From Aquamicrobium sp. (lineage in GTDB: Bacteria; Pseudomonadota; Alphaproteobacteria; Rhizobiales; Rhizobiaceae): a stretch of 7,469 nt of DNA. Both the position numbers and the translations under genes were made by a program. The first letter of the stretch is position 1. Each line of letters begins with the position of its first letter. Positions 1-7,300 of the stretch are shown piece by piece. The notes beneath the pieces are model-generated. The model was not told the origin of the DNA and did no database searches. It saw only the letters and a program-made list of their open reading frames with translations. The DNA lies in contig JACZJD010000133.1 of assembly GCA_014860725.1 (NCBI GenBank), positions 1-7,469 on the forward strand, read 5' to 3'.

Positions 1-34
1 TTCCGGCTTCGGCGCGGCCGCGCCGAAGCCGGAA
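1..34. repeat. Perfect 34-bp palindrome at the window edge, inside hutF
   Basis: Bases 1-17 (TTCCGGCTTCGGCGCGG) are exactly the reverse complement of bases 18-34, with no loop. The outer end coincides with base 1, so the repeat may be longer than what is visible. Read on the minus strand it encodes hutF residues 161-171 in an open frame, with a sequence that still looks plausible for HutF after the conserved GFG. It could be a real coding hairpin, or a fold-back artefact at a contig end. Confidence 0.85.
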
Positions 35-513
35 TGGGCGTAGAACACGGGCAGCAGCGTCAGGCCGATGCCGGTTTCCGCGCTCGCGGCCGCGATGCGC
101 ACGGCCATCTCGGCCGGGTCGGCATAGGGGCTGCCGTCGGCATCGTGATGCAGGTAGTGGAACTCGCCGACGCGGCCGAAGCCCGCCTCCAGCATCTCCA
201 TGTAGAGCTGCGCCGCGACCGCCTCGACATGCTCCGGCGTCATCGACAGCGCGAAGCGGTACATGGTCGTGCGCCAGCTCCAGAAACTGTCCTCACCGGG
301 CCCGCGCGTCTCGGCCAGCCCCGCCATCGCGCGCTGGAAGGCATGGCTGTGCAGGTTGGGCACGGCCGGCAGCACGAAGCCGTGCCGCTCGTCCTCCTCC
401 TGCGCCGCCACGTCCGTCTCGACCCCGTCTATGACGCCGCCGGAGAAGGCGATGCGGACGTTGCGGTGAAGGCCGTCCGGGAGCAGCGCGGTCTCGGCGT
501 GGATGGCTGTCAT
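1..513 (-). CDS. hutF: Formimidoylglutamate deiminase HutF, N-terminal part (runs off left edge)
   Basis: HutF hydrolyses N-formimino-L-glutamate to N-formyl-L-glutamate and ammonia, the fourth step of the five-step histidine pathway. The visible 171 codons read from ATG at 513 to the window edge without a stop; the family is about 450 residues, so roughly the first 40% is present. Seen: a short N-terminal beta region (residues 1-50), then the amidohydrolase metal-binding HxH in NLHSHAFQRAMAGL (His55, His57) with the Gln-Arg-Ala-Met context typical of HutF rather than of other amidohydrolases. These are followed by SFWSWR (76-81), the EFHYLHHD segment (117-124) and LLPVFYAHSGFG (153-164). The start is supported by GGGAGGG a few bases upstream on the minus strand. 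It is transcribed divergently from hutI across a 120-bp control region, and its presence together with hutG shows the HutF/HutG branch rather than the one-step formamide-releasing HutG of Bacillus. The last 34 bases in view form a perfect palindrome (see separate entry), so the final 10-11 residues should be treated with care. Confidence 0.93.
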   Translation of the reverse strand, partial: MTAIHAETALLPDGLHRNVRIAFSGGVIDGVETDVAAQEEDERHGFVLPAVPNLHSHAFQRAMAGLAETRGPGEDSFWSWRTTMYRFALSMTPEHVEAVAAQLYMEMLEAGFGRVGEFHYLHHDADGSPYADPAEMAVRIAAASAETGIGLTLLPVFYAHSGFGAAAPKPE

Positions 514-633
514 CGCGGCTTCCCTCCCGGCTTCGCCCGAATTCCGGCTTGCATTGGCGATTAATAAGTATATACATAATCGCAAAAGAGCAGGCGCGCA
601 ACAGCCTGCCGCGAGGCGAGGACGCAAGGAAAA
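514..633. promoter_or_regulatory. Divergent hutF-hutI control region
   Basis: This 120-bp gap separates the divergent start codons of hutF (513, minus) and hutI (634, plus) and must hold the promoters of both transcripts. It contains the only AT-rich tract of this part of the window (about 559-590), in otherwise very GC-rich DNA. On the plus strand CATAAT at 575-580 could be a -10 element, but the possible -35 boxes (TTGCAT at 549-554 or TTGGCG at 554-559) have poor spacing (20 and 15 bp). No clear minus-strand promoter was found. Near hutI there is AAGGA at 626-630 (3-bp gap to the ATG) and GAGGA at 618-622 (11-bp gap), neither at ideal spacing. Confidence 0.6.
565..578. promoter_or_regulatory. 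Candidate HutC (GntR-family) operator, palindrome around GTATATAC
   Basis: GTATATAC at 568-575 is a perfect 8-bp palindrome, and two of the next three base pairs outward also match, giving TAAGTATATACATA at 565-578. Its centre is 58 bp from the hutF start codon and 62 bp from the hutI start codon, so one site could control both directions. From memory of the family, HutC repressors bind AT-rich palindromes with a TGTATATACA-like core and are released by urocanate. The flanking bases here match only in part, and no hutC gene is visible, so this is an inference from position and motif. Confidence 0.5.
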
Positions 634-1884
634 ATGGCGCGCGACGACCGCATCTTCACCCATGCACGGCTGGCGACGCTGGCCCCGGGCCAGCCGGGCC
701 TGGGCGTCATCGAGAACGGCGCGATCCTGGTGCGCGACGGCCGCATCGCCTTTGCCGGCGCTGCCGCCGACATGCCCCAATCCGAGGCGTCGGGCGCGGC
801 GGTCGTCGACTGCGGAGGCCGCTGGATCACGCCCGGCCTGATCGACTGCCACACCCATCTCGTCCATGCCGGCAACCGCGCCCGCGAGTTCGAGATGCGG
901 CTTGCCGGCGCCTCCTACGAGGAGATCGCGCGCGCCGGCGGCGGCATCGTCTCGTCCGTCACCGGCCTGCGCGCGGCGAGCGAAGGCGACCTCGTCGCCG
1001 AGACCCTGCCGCGCCTCGATGCGCTCATCGCCGAAGGCGTGACGACCGTCGAGATCAAGTCCGGCTACGGGCTGACCGTCGCCGACGAGCTGAAGATGCT
1101 GCGCGCCGCGCGCCGGCTGGCGGAGGTCCGCGACGTCGCCGTCACGACGACCTATCTCGGCGCGCATGCCACGCCGGCCGAATATAAGGGCCGCAACGAC
1201 GCCTTCCTGCGCGAGGTCGTACTGCCGGGCCTCAACGCTGCCCATGCCGAGGGGCTTGTCGATGCCGTCGACGGCTTCTGCGAGGGCATCGCCTTCTCGC
1301 CGGACGAGATGCGGCTGGTCTTCGACGCCGCACGGGAGTTGGGCCTGCCGGTCAAGCTCCATGCCGACCAGCTTTCGAACCTGCACGGGGCCGCGCTCGC
1401 CGCCGAATATGGCGCCCTGTCGGCCGACCACCTCGAATACACCGACGAGGCGGGCGCCGCCGCGATGGCCGCAGCCGGCACGGTCGCGGTGCTGCTTCCG
1501 GGCGCCTTCTACTTCATCCGCGAGACGAGGAAGCCGCCGGTCGATCTCTTCCGCCGCCACGGCGTCGGGATCGCGCTCGCCACCGACAGCAACCCCGGCA
1601 CCTCGCCGCTGACCTCGCTGCTGCTCGCCATGAACATGGGCGCGACGCTGTTCGGCCTGACGGTCGAGGAATGCATCGCCGGCGTGACGCGCGAGGCCGC
1701 CCGCGCGCTCGGCCGCCTCGGCGACGTCGGCACGCTCGAAGCCGGCAAGGCCGCCGACCTCGCCGTCTGGGACATCGCCGAACCGGCCGAGCTCGTCTAC
1801 CGCATGGGTTTCAACCCGCTCCGCGCGCGCATCCGCGGCGGCGTGGATTCCACTGTCATCCGCTCGCAGGGAGGCATCGCGTGA
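634..1884 (+). CDS. hutI: Imidazolonepropionase HutI
   Basis: HutI hydrolyses 4-imidazolone-5-propionate to N-formimino-L-glutamate in the cytoplasm, the third step of histidine breakdown. The 416-residue product has the normal family length and is a metal-dependent amidohydrolase. Residues 1-65 form the N-terminal beta domain ([16 protein letters not shown] segment at 26-38), then [16 protein letters not shown] (65-80) gives the HxH ligands His73 and His75. The IKSGYGLT segment is at 141-148, YLGAHATP at 174-181 (His178), KLHADQLS at 241-248 (ligand His243) and [11 protein letters not shown] at 316-326 (Asp318). The C-terminal [12 protein letters not shown] segment closes the beta domain. 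The ATG at 634 is the first start in the frame. It is the first gene of the plus-strand operon, and its TGA overlaps the hutH GTG by 4 bp, so the two are probably translationally coupled. All expected active-site residues are present. Confidence 0.97.
   Translation: MARDDRIFTHARLATLAPGQPGLGVIENGAILVRDGRIAFAGAAADMPQSEASGAAVVDCGGRWITPGLIDCHTHLVHAGNRAREFEMRLAGASYEEIARAGGGIVSSVTGLRAASEGDLVAETLPRLDALIAEGVTTVEIKSGYGLTVADELKMLRAARRLAEVRDVAVTTTYLGAHATPAEYKGRNDAFLREVVLPGLNAAHAEGLVDAVDGFCEGIAFSPDEMRLVFDAARELGLPVKLHADQLSNLHGAALAAEYGALSADHLEYTDEAGAAAMAAAGTVAVLLPGAFYFIRETRKPPVDLFRRHGVGIALATDSNPGTSPLTSLLLAMNMGATLFGLTVEECIAGVTREAARALGRLGDVGTLEAGKAADLAVWDIAEPAELVYRMGFNPLRARIRGGVDSTVIRSQGGIA
1868..1874 (+). 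promoter_or_regulatory. Ribosome binding site fixing the hutH GTG start
   Basis: AGGGAGG ends 6 bp before GTG at 1881. The frame stays open upstream to an ATG at 1671, but that stretch is the out-of-frame shadow of hutI and has no such site, so the GTG is chosen as the start. It lies inside the end of hutI. Confidence 0.75.
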
Positions 1885-3416
1885 CCGTCACCCTTCGTCC
1901 GGGCGAGGTCCCGCTCGCCGATCTCGCCGCCATCTACTGGCAGGGCGAGACCGTGGCGCTCGACCGCGCCTTCGACGCGGCCATCGACAAGGGCGCTGCC
2001 CGCGTCGCCGCCGTCGCGGCCGGCAACGAGCCGGTCTACGGCATCAACACCGGCTTCGGAAAGCTGGCGTCGATCAAGATCGACGCCGCCGACACCGCCA
2101 CCCTCCAGCGCAACCTGATCCTATCGCATTGCTGCGGCGTCGGCTCGGCCCTGCCGGAAAACGTCGTGCGCCTCGTCATGGCGCTGAAGCTGATCTCGCT
2201 CGGGCGCGGGGCCTCCGGCGTCCGGCTCGAGCTGGTGCGCCTCATCGAGGCCATGCTGGAAAAGCGCGTCACGCCCGCCATTCCCGAAAAGGGCTCGGTC
2301 GGCGCGTCGGGCGACCTCGCGCCGCTCGCCCACATGGCGGCGGTGATGATGGGCGAGGGCGAGGCGTTCTTCGGGGCAGAGCGCCTGCCGGGCCGCGAGG
2401 CGCTGGCCCGCGCCGGGTTGCAGCCCGTCGTGCTCGCCGCCAAGGAGGGGCTTGCCCTCATCAACGGCACGCAGGTCTCGACCGCGCTGGCGCTCGCCGG
2501 CCTGTTCCGCGCCCACCGCGCCGCGCAGGCCGCGCTCATCACCGGCGCGCTCTCCACCGACGCGGCGATGGGCTCGTCCGCGCCCTTCGTCGAAGGCATC
2601 CACAGCCTGCGCGGCCACAAGGGCCAGATCGACACGGCGGCGGCGCTGCGCGGCCTGCTCGCCGGCTCGGAAATCCGCGAAAGCCATCTCGACGGCGACG
2701 AGCGCGTGCAGGACCCCTACTGCATCCGCTGCCAGCCGCAGGTCGACGGCGCCTGCCTCGACCTCCTGCGCATGGCCGGCCGCACGCTGGAGATCGAGGC
2801 CAATGCGGTGACGGACAATCCGCTCGTCCTCGATGACGGCAGCATCGTCTCCGGCGGCAATTTCCACGCCGAGCCCGTGGCCTTCGCCGCCGACCAGATC
2901 GCGATTGCGGTGTGCGAGATCGGCGCCATCGCCCAGCGCCGCATCGCACTTCTGGTCGATCCGGCCCTGTCCTACGGCCTGCCGGCCTTTCTCGCGAAGA
3001 AGCCGGGGCTGAATTCCGGCCTGATGATCGCCGAGGTCACGTCGGCCGCGCTGATGAGCGAGAACAAGCAGATGGCGCATCCGGCCTCGGTGGATTCGAC
3101 GCCGACCTCGGCCAATCAGGAGGACCACGTCTCCATGGCCTGCCACGGCGCGCGCCGGCTCCTCCAGATGACGGACAACCTCGCCGCCATCGTCGGCATC
3201 GAGGCGCTGGCCGGCGCGCAGGGCGTCGAGCTGCGCGCGCCGCTCAGGACGAGCGCCGAACTGCAAAAGGCGATTGCCATCATCCGCGCCGCCGCGCCGG
3301 CGCTGGAGGAGGACCGCTACATGGCGCCCGACCTTGCCGCCGCCGCGGCGCTCGTCGCCGATGGCACGCTGGCGGCGAGCGTTTCCGCCGGCCTGCTGCC
3401 CGCCCTGGAGGGATGA
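1881..3416 (+). CDS. hutH: Histidine ammonia-lyase HutH (GTG start)
   Basis: HutH removes ammonia from L-histidine non-oxidatively to give trans-urocanate, the committed first step of the pathway. The 511-residue product has full family length. The Ala-Ser-Gly triad that cyclises to the MIO electrophile is at 142-144 in [14 protein letters not shown]. With the GTG start, the catalytic residues fall at the numbering known for the Pseudomonas putida enzyme: Tyr53 in YGINTGFG, His83, Asn195 in LINGTQ, Tyr280 and Arg283 in [11 protein letters not shown], and Glu414 in ANQEDHVS. This agreement independently supports the start. The enzyme is a cytoplasmic homotetramer in known cases. The gene overlaps hutI by 4 bp, and its own TGA overlaps an ATG at 3413 that competes for the hutG start. 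The key residues argue against a tyrosine or phenylalanine ammonia-lyase, and the hut neighbours settle it. Confidence 0.97.
   Translation: MTVTLRPGEVPLADLAAIYWQGETVALDRAFDAAIDKGAARVAAVAAGNEPVYGINTGFGKLASIKIDAADTATLQRNLILSHCCGVGSALPENVVRLVMALKLISLGRGASGVRLELVRLIEAMLEKRVTPAIPEKGSVGASGDLAPLAHMAAVMMGEGEAFFGAERLPGREALARAGLQPVVLAAKEGLALINGTQVSTALALAGLFRAHRAAQAALITGALSTDAAMGSSAPFVEGIHSLRGHKGQIDTAAALRGLLAGSEIRESHLDGDERVQDPYCIRCQPQVDGACLDLLRMAGRTLEIEANAVTDNPLVLDDGSIVSGGNFHAEPVAFAADQIAIAVCEIGAIAQRRIALLVDPALSYGLPAFLAKKPGLNSGLMIAEVTSAALMSENKQMAHPASVDSTPTSANQEDHVSMACHGARRLLQMTDNLAAIVGIEALAGAQGVELRAPLRTSAELQKAIAIIRAAAPALEEDRYMAPDLAAAAALVADGTLAASVSAGLLPALEG
3407..3412 (+). promoter_or_regulatory. Ribosome binding site deciding the hutG start
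   Basis: GGAGGG, inside the last codons of hutH, abuts the ATG at 3413 but lies 6 bp before the in-frame ATG at 3419. The spacing therefore favours 3419. Starting at 3413 would add only Met-Thr and give an ATGA overlap with the hutH stop. Confidence 0.6.
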
Positions 3417-3418
3417 CC

Positions 3419-4222
3419 ATGACGGACGTGTTCGAGGTCTCGCGCGGCGCCTCGCCGGTCATCCTCGCCTTCCCGCATACCGGGACCGGGGTGCCGGCCG
3501 GGATATGGGCGCGGCTCAACGACAACGGCCGCCTGCTCGCCGACACGGACTGGCATATCCACGACCTCTATGCCGGCCTGCTGCCGGATGCGACGACGGT
3601 GCGGGCGACCTTTCACCGCTACGTCATCGACGCCAACCGCGACCCGTCGGGCGCGAGCCTCTATCCGGGCCAGAACACGACCGGGCTGGTGCCCGATACC
3701 GATTTCGACGGCAGGCCGATCTGGAACGAGGGCGAGGAACCGTCCGAGACCGACATCGCCGCCCGGCTCGAAGCCTTCCACCGCCCCTATCACGCCGCAC
3801 TTGAAGCCGAGGTCGAGCGGGTGAGGGGAGAGCATGGCGTCGCCGTGCTCTACGACTGCCACTCGATCCGCTCGCTGATCCCGTTCCTGTTCGAGGGACG
3901 GCTGCCGGACTTCAACATCGGCACCGATGGCGGCCGCACCTGCGACCCGGCGATCGAGACGGCGGCGGTCGAGGCCGCGGCGAAGGCCGACGGCTACACC
4001 CATGTCCTCAACGGCCGCTTCAAGGGCGGCTGGACCACCCGCCATTACGGCCGGCCGGAAGCCGGCGTGCACGCGATCCAGATGGAGCTGGCGCAGGCGA
4101 GCCACCTCGCCGCCGAGGCGCCGCCCTTCGCCTACGATCCCGCGAAGGCCGACAGGCTGCGCGTGTACCTGAAAGACATACTCCAGCGCATCGAGACGAT
4201 CGCGCTTGGCATGAAACGCTGA
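3419..4222 (+). CDS. hutG: N-formylglutamate deformylase HutG
   Basis: HutG hydrolyses N-formyl-L-glutamate to glutamate and formate, the final step of the HutF/HutG branch. The 267-residue product matches the N-formylglutamate amidohydrolase (FGase) family in length and sequence. [11 protein letters not shown] lies at 16-26, [10 protein letters not shown] at 42-51 and DANRDPSG at 71-78. The run on to [11 protein letters not shown] at 82-92 is a family hallmark, and YDCHSIRS at 145-152 contains a probable metal-ligand His148. GGWTTRHYG lies at 203-211 and [11 protein letters not shown] at 220-230. This is not the arginase-like formiminoglutamase that is also called HutG in other bacteria, which has a different metal motif. 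The start at 3419 is chosen on ribosome binding site spacing; 3413 is the alternative. The open frame continues far upstream inside hutH, but that part is antisense-free shadow sequence. It lies between hutH (2 bp away) and hutU (14 bp away). Confidence 0.95.
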   Translation: MTDVFEVSRGASPVILAFPHTGTGVPAGIWARLNDNGRLLADTDWHIHDLYAGLLPDATTVRATFHRYVIDANRDPSGASLYPGQNTTGLVPDTDFDGRPIWNEGEEPSETDIAARLEAFHRPYHAALEAEVERVRGEHGVAVLYDCHSIRSLIPFLFEGRLPDFNIGTDGGRTCDPAIETAAVEAAAKADGYTHVLNGRFKGGWTTRHYGRPEAGVHAIQMELAQASHLAAEAPPFAYDPAKADRLRVYLKDILQRIETIALGMKR

Positions 4223-4236
4223 GGAGGCAGAGCGAC

Positions 4237-5910
4237 ATGAACAACCCCCGCCACAACGTCCGCGAAGTCCGCGCGCCGCACGGCTCGGAGCTCAATGCGA
4301 AGAGCTGGATGACGGAAGCGCCGCTGCGGATGCTGATGAACAATCTCGATCCGGACGTCGCCGAGCGGCCGCACGAGCTCGTCGTCTATGGCGGCATCGG
4401 CCGGGCGGCCCGCACCTGGGACGATTTCGACCGCATCGTCGCCACGCTCAAGACGCTCGCCGAGGACGAGACGCTGCTCGTCCAGTCGGGCAAGCCGGTA
4501 GGCGTCTTCCGCACCCACAAGGACGCGCCGCGCGTGCTGATCGCCAACTCCAACCTCGTGCCGCACTGGGCGACGTGGGACCATTTCAACGAGCTGGACC
4601 GCAAGGGGCTGGCCATGTACGGCCAGATGACGGCGGGCTCGTGGATCTATATCGGCTCTCAAGGAATCGTGCAGGGCACCTACGAGACCTTCGTCGAGGC
4701 CGGCCGCCAGCACTATGGCGGCGACCTGAAAGGCAAGTGGATCCTGACCGGAGGGCTGGGCGGCATGGGCGGCGCGCAGCCGCTCGCGGCCGTCATGGCC
4801 GGAGCCTGCTGCCTTGCCGTCGAATGCGACGAGACCCGCGTCGATTTCCGCCTGCGCACCCGCTATCTCGACGCCAAGGCGCACACGCTCGACGAGGCGC
4901 TGGCGCTGATCGAGAAATGGACGAAGGCCGGCGAGGCGAAGTCGGTCGGCCTGATCGGCAACGCCGCCGACGTGTTCCCGGAACTCGCGCGCCGCGGTGT
5001 CAGGCCCGACATGGTGACGGACCAGACCTCGGCCCACGACCCGGTCAACGGCTATCTCCCGCTCGGCTGGAGCGTCGCCGAATGGCGCGAGAAGCAGGAG
5101 AGCGATCCCAAGGCGGTCGAGAAGGCCGCGCGCGCCTCGATGAAGGTGCACGTCGCCGCGATGGTCGAGTTCTGGAACCGGGGCGTGCCGACCTTCGACT
5201 ACGGCAACAACATCCGCCAGATGGCGAAGGAGGAGGGGCTGGAAGACGCCTTCGCCTTCCCCGGCTTCGTGCCGGCCTATATCCGGCCGCTGTTCTGCCG
5301 CGGCATCGGGCCGTTCCGCTGGGCCGCCCTTTCCGGCGACCCGGAAGACATCCGCAGGACCGACGCGAAGGTCAAGGAGCTCCTGCCCGACAACCCCCAC
5401 CTGCACAACTGGCTCGACATGGCGGCCGAGCGCATCGCCTTCCAGGGCCTGCCGGCGCGCATCTGCTGGGTCGGCCTCGGCGACCGCCACCGCCTCGGCC
5501 TCGCCTTCAACGAGATGGTGGCGAAAGGCGAGTTGAAGGCCCCGGTTGTCATCGGCCGCGACCATCTCGATTCCGGCTCGGTCGCCTCGCCGAACCGCGA
5601 GACGGAAGCCATGAAGGACGGCTCCGACGCCGTCTCCGACTGGCCGCTGCTCAACGCGCTCCTCAACACCGCCTCGGGCGCGACCTGGGTGTCGCTGCAT
5701 CATGGCGGCGGCGTCGGCATGGGCTTCTCGCAGCATTCGGGCGTCGTCATCTGCTGCGACGGCTCCGAGGATGCGGCGCGGCGCATCGAGCGCGTGCTGT
5801 GGAACGACCCCGCCACCGGCGTCATGCGCCATGCGGATGCCGGCTACGACATCGCCCTCGACTGCGCCCGCGAGAAGGGGCTGCGGCTGCCGGGCATCCT
5901 CGGCAACTGA
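4237..5910 (+). CDS. hutU: Urocanate hydratase HutU
   Basis: HutU adds water to urocanate to form 4-imidazolone-5-propionate, using tightly bound NAD+ as an electrophile; it is the second pathway step. The 557-residue product has the standard length. The glycine-rich NAD-binding loop [14 protein letters not shown] lies at 171-184. [21 protein letters not shown] is at 127-147, [18 protein letters not shown] at 262-279, [10 protein letters not shown] at 321-330 and [20 protein letters not shown] at 353-372. [18 protein letters not shown] at 404-421 carries Cys410, the active-site cysteine at the same number as in the P. putida enzyme. A GGAGG at 4223-4227, 9 bp before the ATG, supports the start, and the gap to hutG is 14 bp. 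hutD begins 3 bp after the stop. Nothing is missing or unusual. A very long reading frame on the opposite strand is only a codon-bias shadow. Confidence 0.98.
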   Translation: MNNPRHNVREVRAPHGSELNAKSWMTEAPLRMLMNNLDPDVAERPHELVVYGGIGRAARTWDDFDRIVATLKTLAEDETLLVQSGKPVGVFRTHKDAPRVLIANSNLVPHWATWDHFNELDRKGLAMYGQMTAGSWIYIGSQGIVQGTYETFVEAGRQHYGGDLKGKWILTGGLGGMGGAQPLAAVMAGACCLAVECDETRVDFRLRTRYLDAKAHTLDEALALIEKWTKAGEAKSVGLIGNAADVFPELARRGVRPDMVTDQTSAHDPVNGYLPLGWSVAEWREKQESDPKAVEKAARASMKVHVAAMVEFWNRGVPTFDYGNNIRQMAKEEGLEDAFAFPGFVPAYIRPLFCRGIGPFRWAALSGDPEDIRRTDAKVKELLPDNPHLHNWLDMAAERIAFQGLPARICWVGLGDRHRLGLAFNEMVAKGELKAPVVIGRDHLDSGSVASPNRETEAMKDGSDAVSDWPLLNALLNTASGATWVSLHHGGGVGMGFSQHSGVVICCDGSEDAARRIERVLWNDPATGVMRHADAGYDIALDCAREKGLRLPGILGN

Positions 5911-5913
5911 ACG

Positions 5914-6486
5914 ATGCGGATCATCCGGCGCGACACCTATCGGCGCATGCCGTGGAAGAACGGGCAGGGCCTCACCGAGGAGGTGGCGGCCCTTCCCGAA
6001 GGCGTCGTCGTCGACGGCTTCGACTGGCGGCTGAGCATCGCGCATGTCGATGGCGACGGCCCGTTCTCGCTGTTTCCGGGCATCGACCGCACCATCGCGC
6101 TGCTCGAAGGCGAGGGGCTGGCGCTCGACCTTCCGGGCGGCGGCACGGTCACGCTTTCTCCCGGCGGCGGTCCGTTCGCCTTTCCGGGAGAGTGGGCCAT
6201 ATCGAGCCGCAATCTCGGCGGGCCGACAATCGACCTGAACATCATGACGCGGCGCGGCCGCGTCGATCACGTCATGCGTTGCGTGGCGCTCGACGGTGGC
6301 CGGCGCATTGACCCCGAGGGCACGACGCTCGTGGTCGTCTGCGTGGTGTGCGCCGTCACCGGCCTGTCCGCCAGAGAGGAGCTGTCGCGCTTCGACACGA
6401 TCCTGCTCGATGCCGGTGACACCGTCGAGATCGAGCCGGCTGCGCCGGGCTTCGCCTTCGAGATTCCCCTGTCGGCTTCCCGGTAG
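5914..6486 (+). CDS. hutD: HutD family protein (hut operon accessory, cupin-like)
   Basis: HutD is a small cytoplasmic protein of the bicupin-like HutD family with no proven enzymatic activity. In Pseudomonas fluorescens it has been proposed to act as a governor that limits hut operon expression, perhaps by binding urocanate or a derivative. The 190 residues have family length. The signature RRMPWKNGQGLTEEVA lies at 10-25 (family form is WKNGGG, so Gln18 is a small deviation). WRLSIAHVDGDGPFSLFPGIDR at 38-59 is the second hallmark and DLNIMTRRGR at 107-116 the third. The gene starts 3 bp after the hutU stop with no clear ribosome binding site, which suggests translation by ribosomes leaving hutU. 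It is the last gene before the terminator. Family assignment is firm; function is not established for this organism. Confidence 0.93.
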   Translation: MRIIRRDTYRRMPWKNGQGLTEEVAALPEGVVVDGFDWRLSIAHVDGDGPFSLFPGIDRTIALLEGEGLALDLPGGGTVTLSPGGGPFAFPGEWAISSRNLGGPTIDLNIMTRRGRVDHVMRCVALDGGRRIDPEGTTLVVVCVVCAVTGLSAREELSRFDTILLDAGDTVEIEPAAPGFAFEIPLSASR

Positions 6487-6508
6487 CAAACTCCCGATCC
6501 CCAAATGA

Positions 6509-6543
6509 AAAGGCCGGATCGCGCGATGCGCGATCCGGCCTTT
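6509..6543. terminator. Bidirectional intrinsic terminator between hutD and the TRAP permease
   Basis: AAAGGCCGGATCGCGC (6509-6524) pairs perfectly with 6528-6543, a 16-bp stem with a 3-base GAT loop. On the plus strand the stem ends in TTT followed by CTTCGTT. On the minus strand it ends in CCTTTTCATTT. It lies 22 bp after the hutD stop and 27 bp from the stop of the convergent permease gene, so it can end both transcripts. The T tract is short in both directions, but the stem is very stable. The remaining bases of 6487-6570 hold nothing else recognised. Confidence 0.88.
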
Positions 6544-6570
6544 CTTCGTTCGTCCGGGATACTTGTCCGT

Positions 6571-7290
6571 CTAGAAGATCGCCCGCGGCAGCCATGTCGC
6601 GATGGTGGGGAACATCCAGATCAGCACCATCGCCACGATCTGCAGCCCGATGAACGGCGCGACGCCGCGATAGATCATGCCTGTCGTCACCTCCGGCGGA
6701 GCGGCGCTGCGCAGGTAGAACAGCGAGAAGCCGAAGGGCGGGGTCAGGAACGAGGTCTGCAGGTTGACCGCGATCAGAACCGCGAGCCAGATCGGATCGT
6801 GGCCCAGCATGATCAGCGGCGGCACGATCAGCGGCAGCAGGATGACCGAGATTTCCACGAAGTCGAGGAAGAAGCCGAGGATGAAGATCAGCGCCATGGC
6901 GAAGAACAGCGCCCCCATCGGCCCGCCGGGCAGCGCGTCGATGATCTCGGCCACGCGATGCTCGCCGCCGAGGCCGACGAACACCAGCGAGAAGAACGAC
7001 GCCATCAGGATGGTGGCGAAGATCATCGAGGTCAGCGTCATGGTGTGGATGAGCGCCGGGATCGCGAGCCCGCGCTTCAGCAGCGCCTTGAGCGAGACGA
7101 AGATCGCCGCGAGGCCGACCAGCGCGAGGAAGGTGTAGATGCCGGCAAGCGTGTAGGCCATCGCGCCGGCGTCGCTGCGCTGGATGCGCACCGGCGCGAT
7201 GCCGGCGGCAACGGCCAGCGCCACCAGCGCGATCGCTCCGGCCAGAACCAGTTGGCGCGGCGCGCCCTGCCTGCGCCCGGCGAGCAGGAT
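6571..7290 (-). CDS. TRAP transporter large permease (DctM-like), C-terminal half, truncated
   Basis: This is the large membrane subunit of a tripartite ATP-independent periplasmic transporter, which imports organic acids or similar solutes with a sodium gradient. About 239 residues are visible and end at TAG (6571-6573); whole proteins of this type are well over 400 residues, so the N-terminal half is missing. Hydrophobic segments follow one another from about 7250 down to 6580. The DctM signatures are clear: SFFSLVFVGLGG, FILGFFLDFVEISVILLPLIV, then AVNLQTSFLTPPFGFSLFYLR, SAAPPEVTTGMIYRGVAPF and FPTIATWLPR at the end. These match the mannitol/chloroaromatic TRAP subtype with a spacer loop before the C-terminal domain. 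A GTG at 7224 opens a 217-codon frame, but coding similarity (ILLAGRRQGAPRQLVLAG) continues upstream to about 7290, so 7224 is not a true start. At about 7290 the sequence changes to an opposite-strand DctP fragment. No small permease (dctQ) is in view, and the substrate cannot be told. Confidence 0.85.
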   Translation of the reverse strand: MLLAGRRQGAPRQLVLAGAIALVALAVAAGIAPVRIQRSDAGAMAYTLAGIYTFLALVGLAAIFVSLKALLKRGLAIPALIHTMTLTSMIFATILMASFFSLVFVGLGGEHRVAEIIDALPGGPMGALFFAMALIFILGFFLDFVEISVILLPLIVPPLIMLGHDPIWLAVLIAVNLQTSFLTPPFGFSLFYLRSAAPPEVTTGMIYRGVAPFIGLQIVAMVLIWMFPTIATWLPRAIF

Positions 7291-7300
7291 CGCACGACCG
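7284..7300. other. Junction between permease and binding-protein half genes
   Basis: Left of this point the minus strand encodes DctM; right of it the plus strand encodes DctP from mid-protein onward. The bases at 7288-7291 are GATC. No inverted repeat, target-site duplication or transposon end is visible around the join. The exact breakpoint is uncertain by a few codons, because it was placed by reading protein similarity on each side. Confidence 0.6.

Noticed and set aside
34..564. 176-codon plus-strand frame opposite hutF
   Set aside because: The minus strand encodes HutF with its HSHAFQRAM metal motif; the plus frame is low-complexity Arg/Ala/Gly/His sequence.
1671..1880. N-terminal extension of the hutH frame back to an ATG at 1671
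   Set aside because: The added 70 residues are Arg/Pro-rich shadow of hutI; the GTG at 1881 has an ideal ribosome binding site and gives the known HutH residue numbering.
2121..3266. 381-codon open frame on the minus strand opposite hutH
   Set aside because: It is an antisense shadow of a fully supported HutH and has no recognisable domain or ribosome binding site.
2912..3412. Upstream extension of the hutG frame into hutH
   Set aside because: The sequence before 3413 is out-of-frame hutH and adds about 167 residues absent from the FGase family.
6128..6175. Two similar GC-rich blocks (CGGGCGGCGGCACGGT and CCCGGCGGCGGTCCG) in hutD
   Set aside because: They encode Pro-Gly-Gly-Gly turns in the HutD frame and are explained by codon bias; they are not a repeat element.
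4132..6504. 790-codon open frame on the minus strand opposite hutU and hutD
   Set aside because: Its composition (Arg, Ala, Asp, Gly, His rich, no domain) is that of the antisense of high-GC coding sequence; the plus strand carries full-length HutU and HutD with all family motifs.
7222..7224. GTG at 7224 as the true start of a short permease
   Set aside because: Permease-like coding sequence continues upstream to about 7290, and a 217-residue protein would lack the N-terminal half of the DctM fold.
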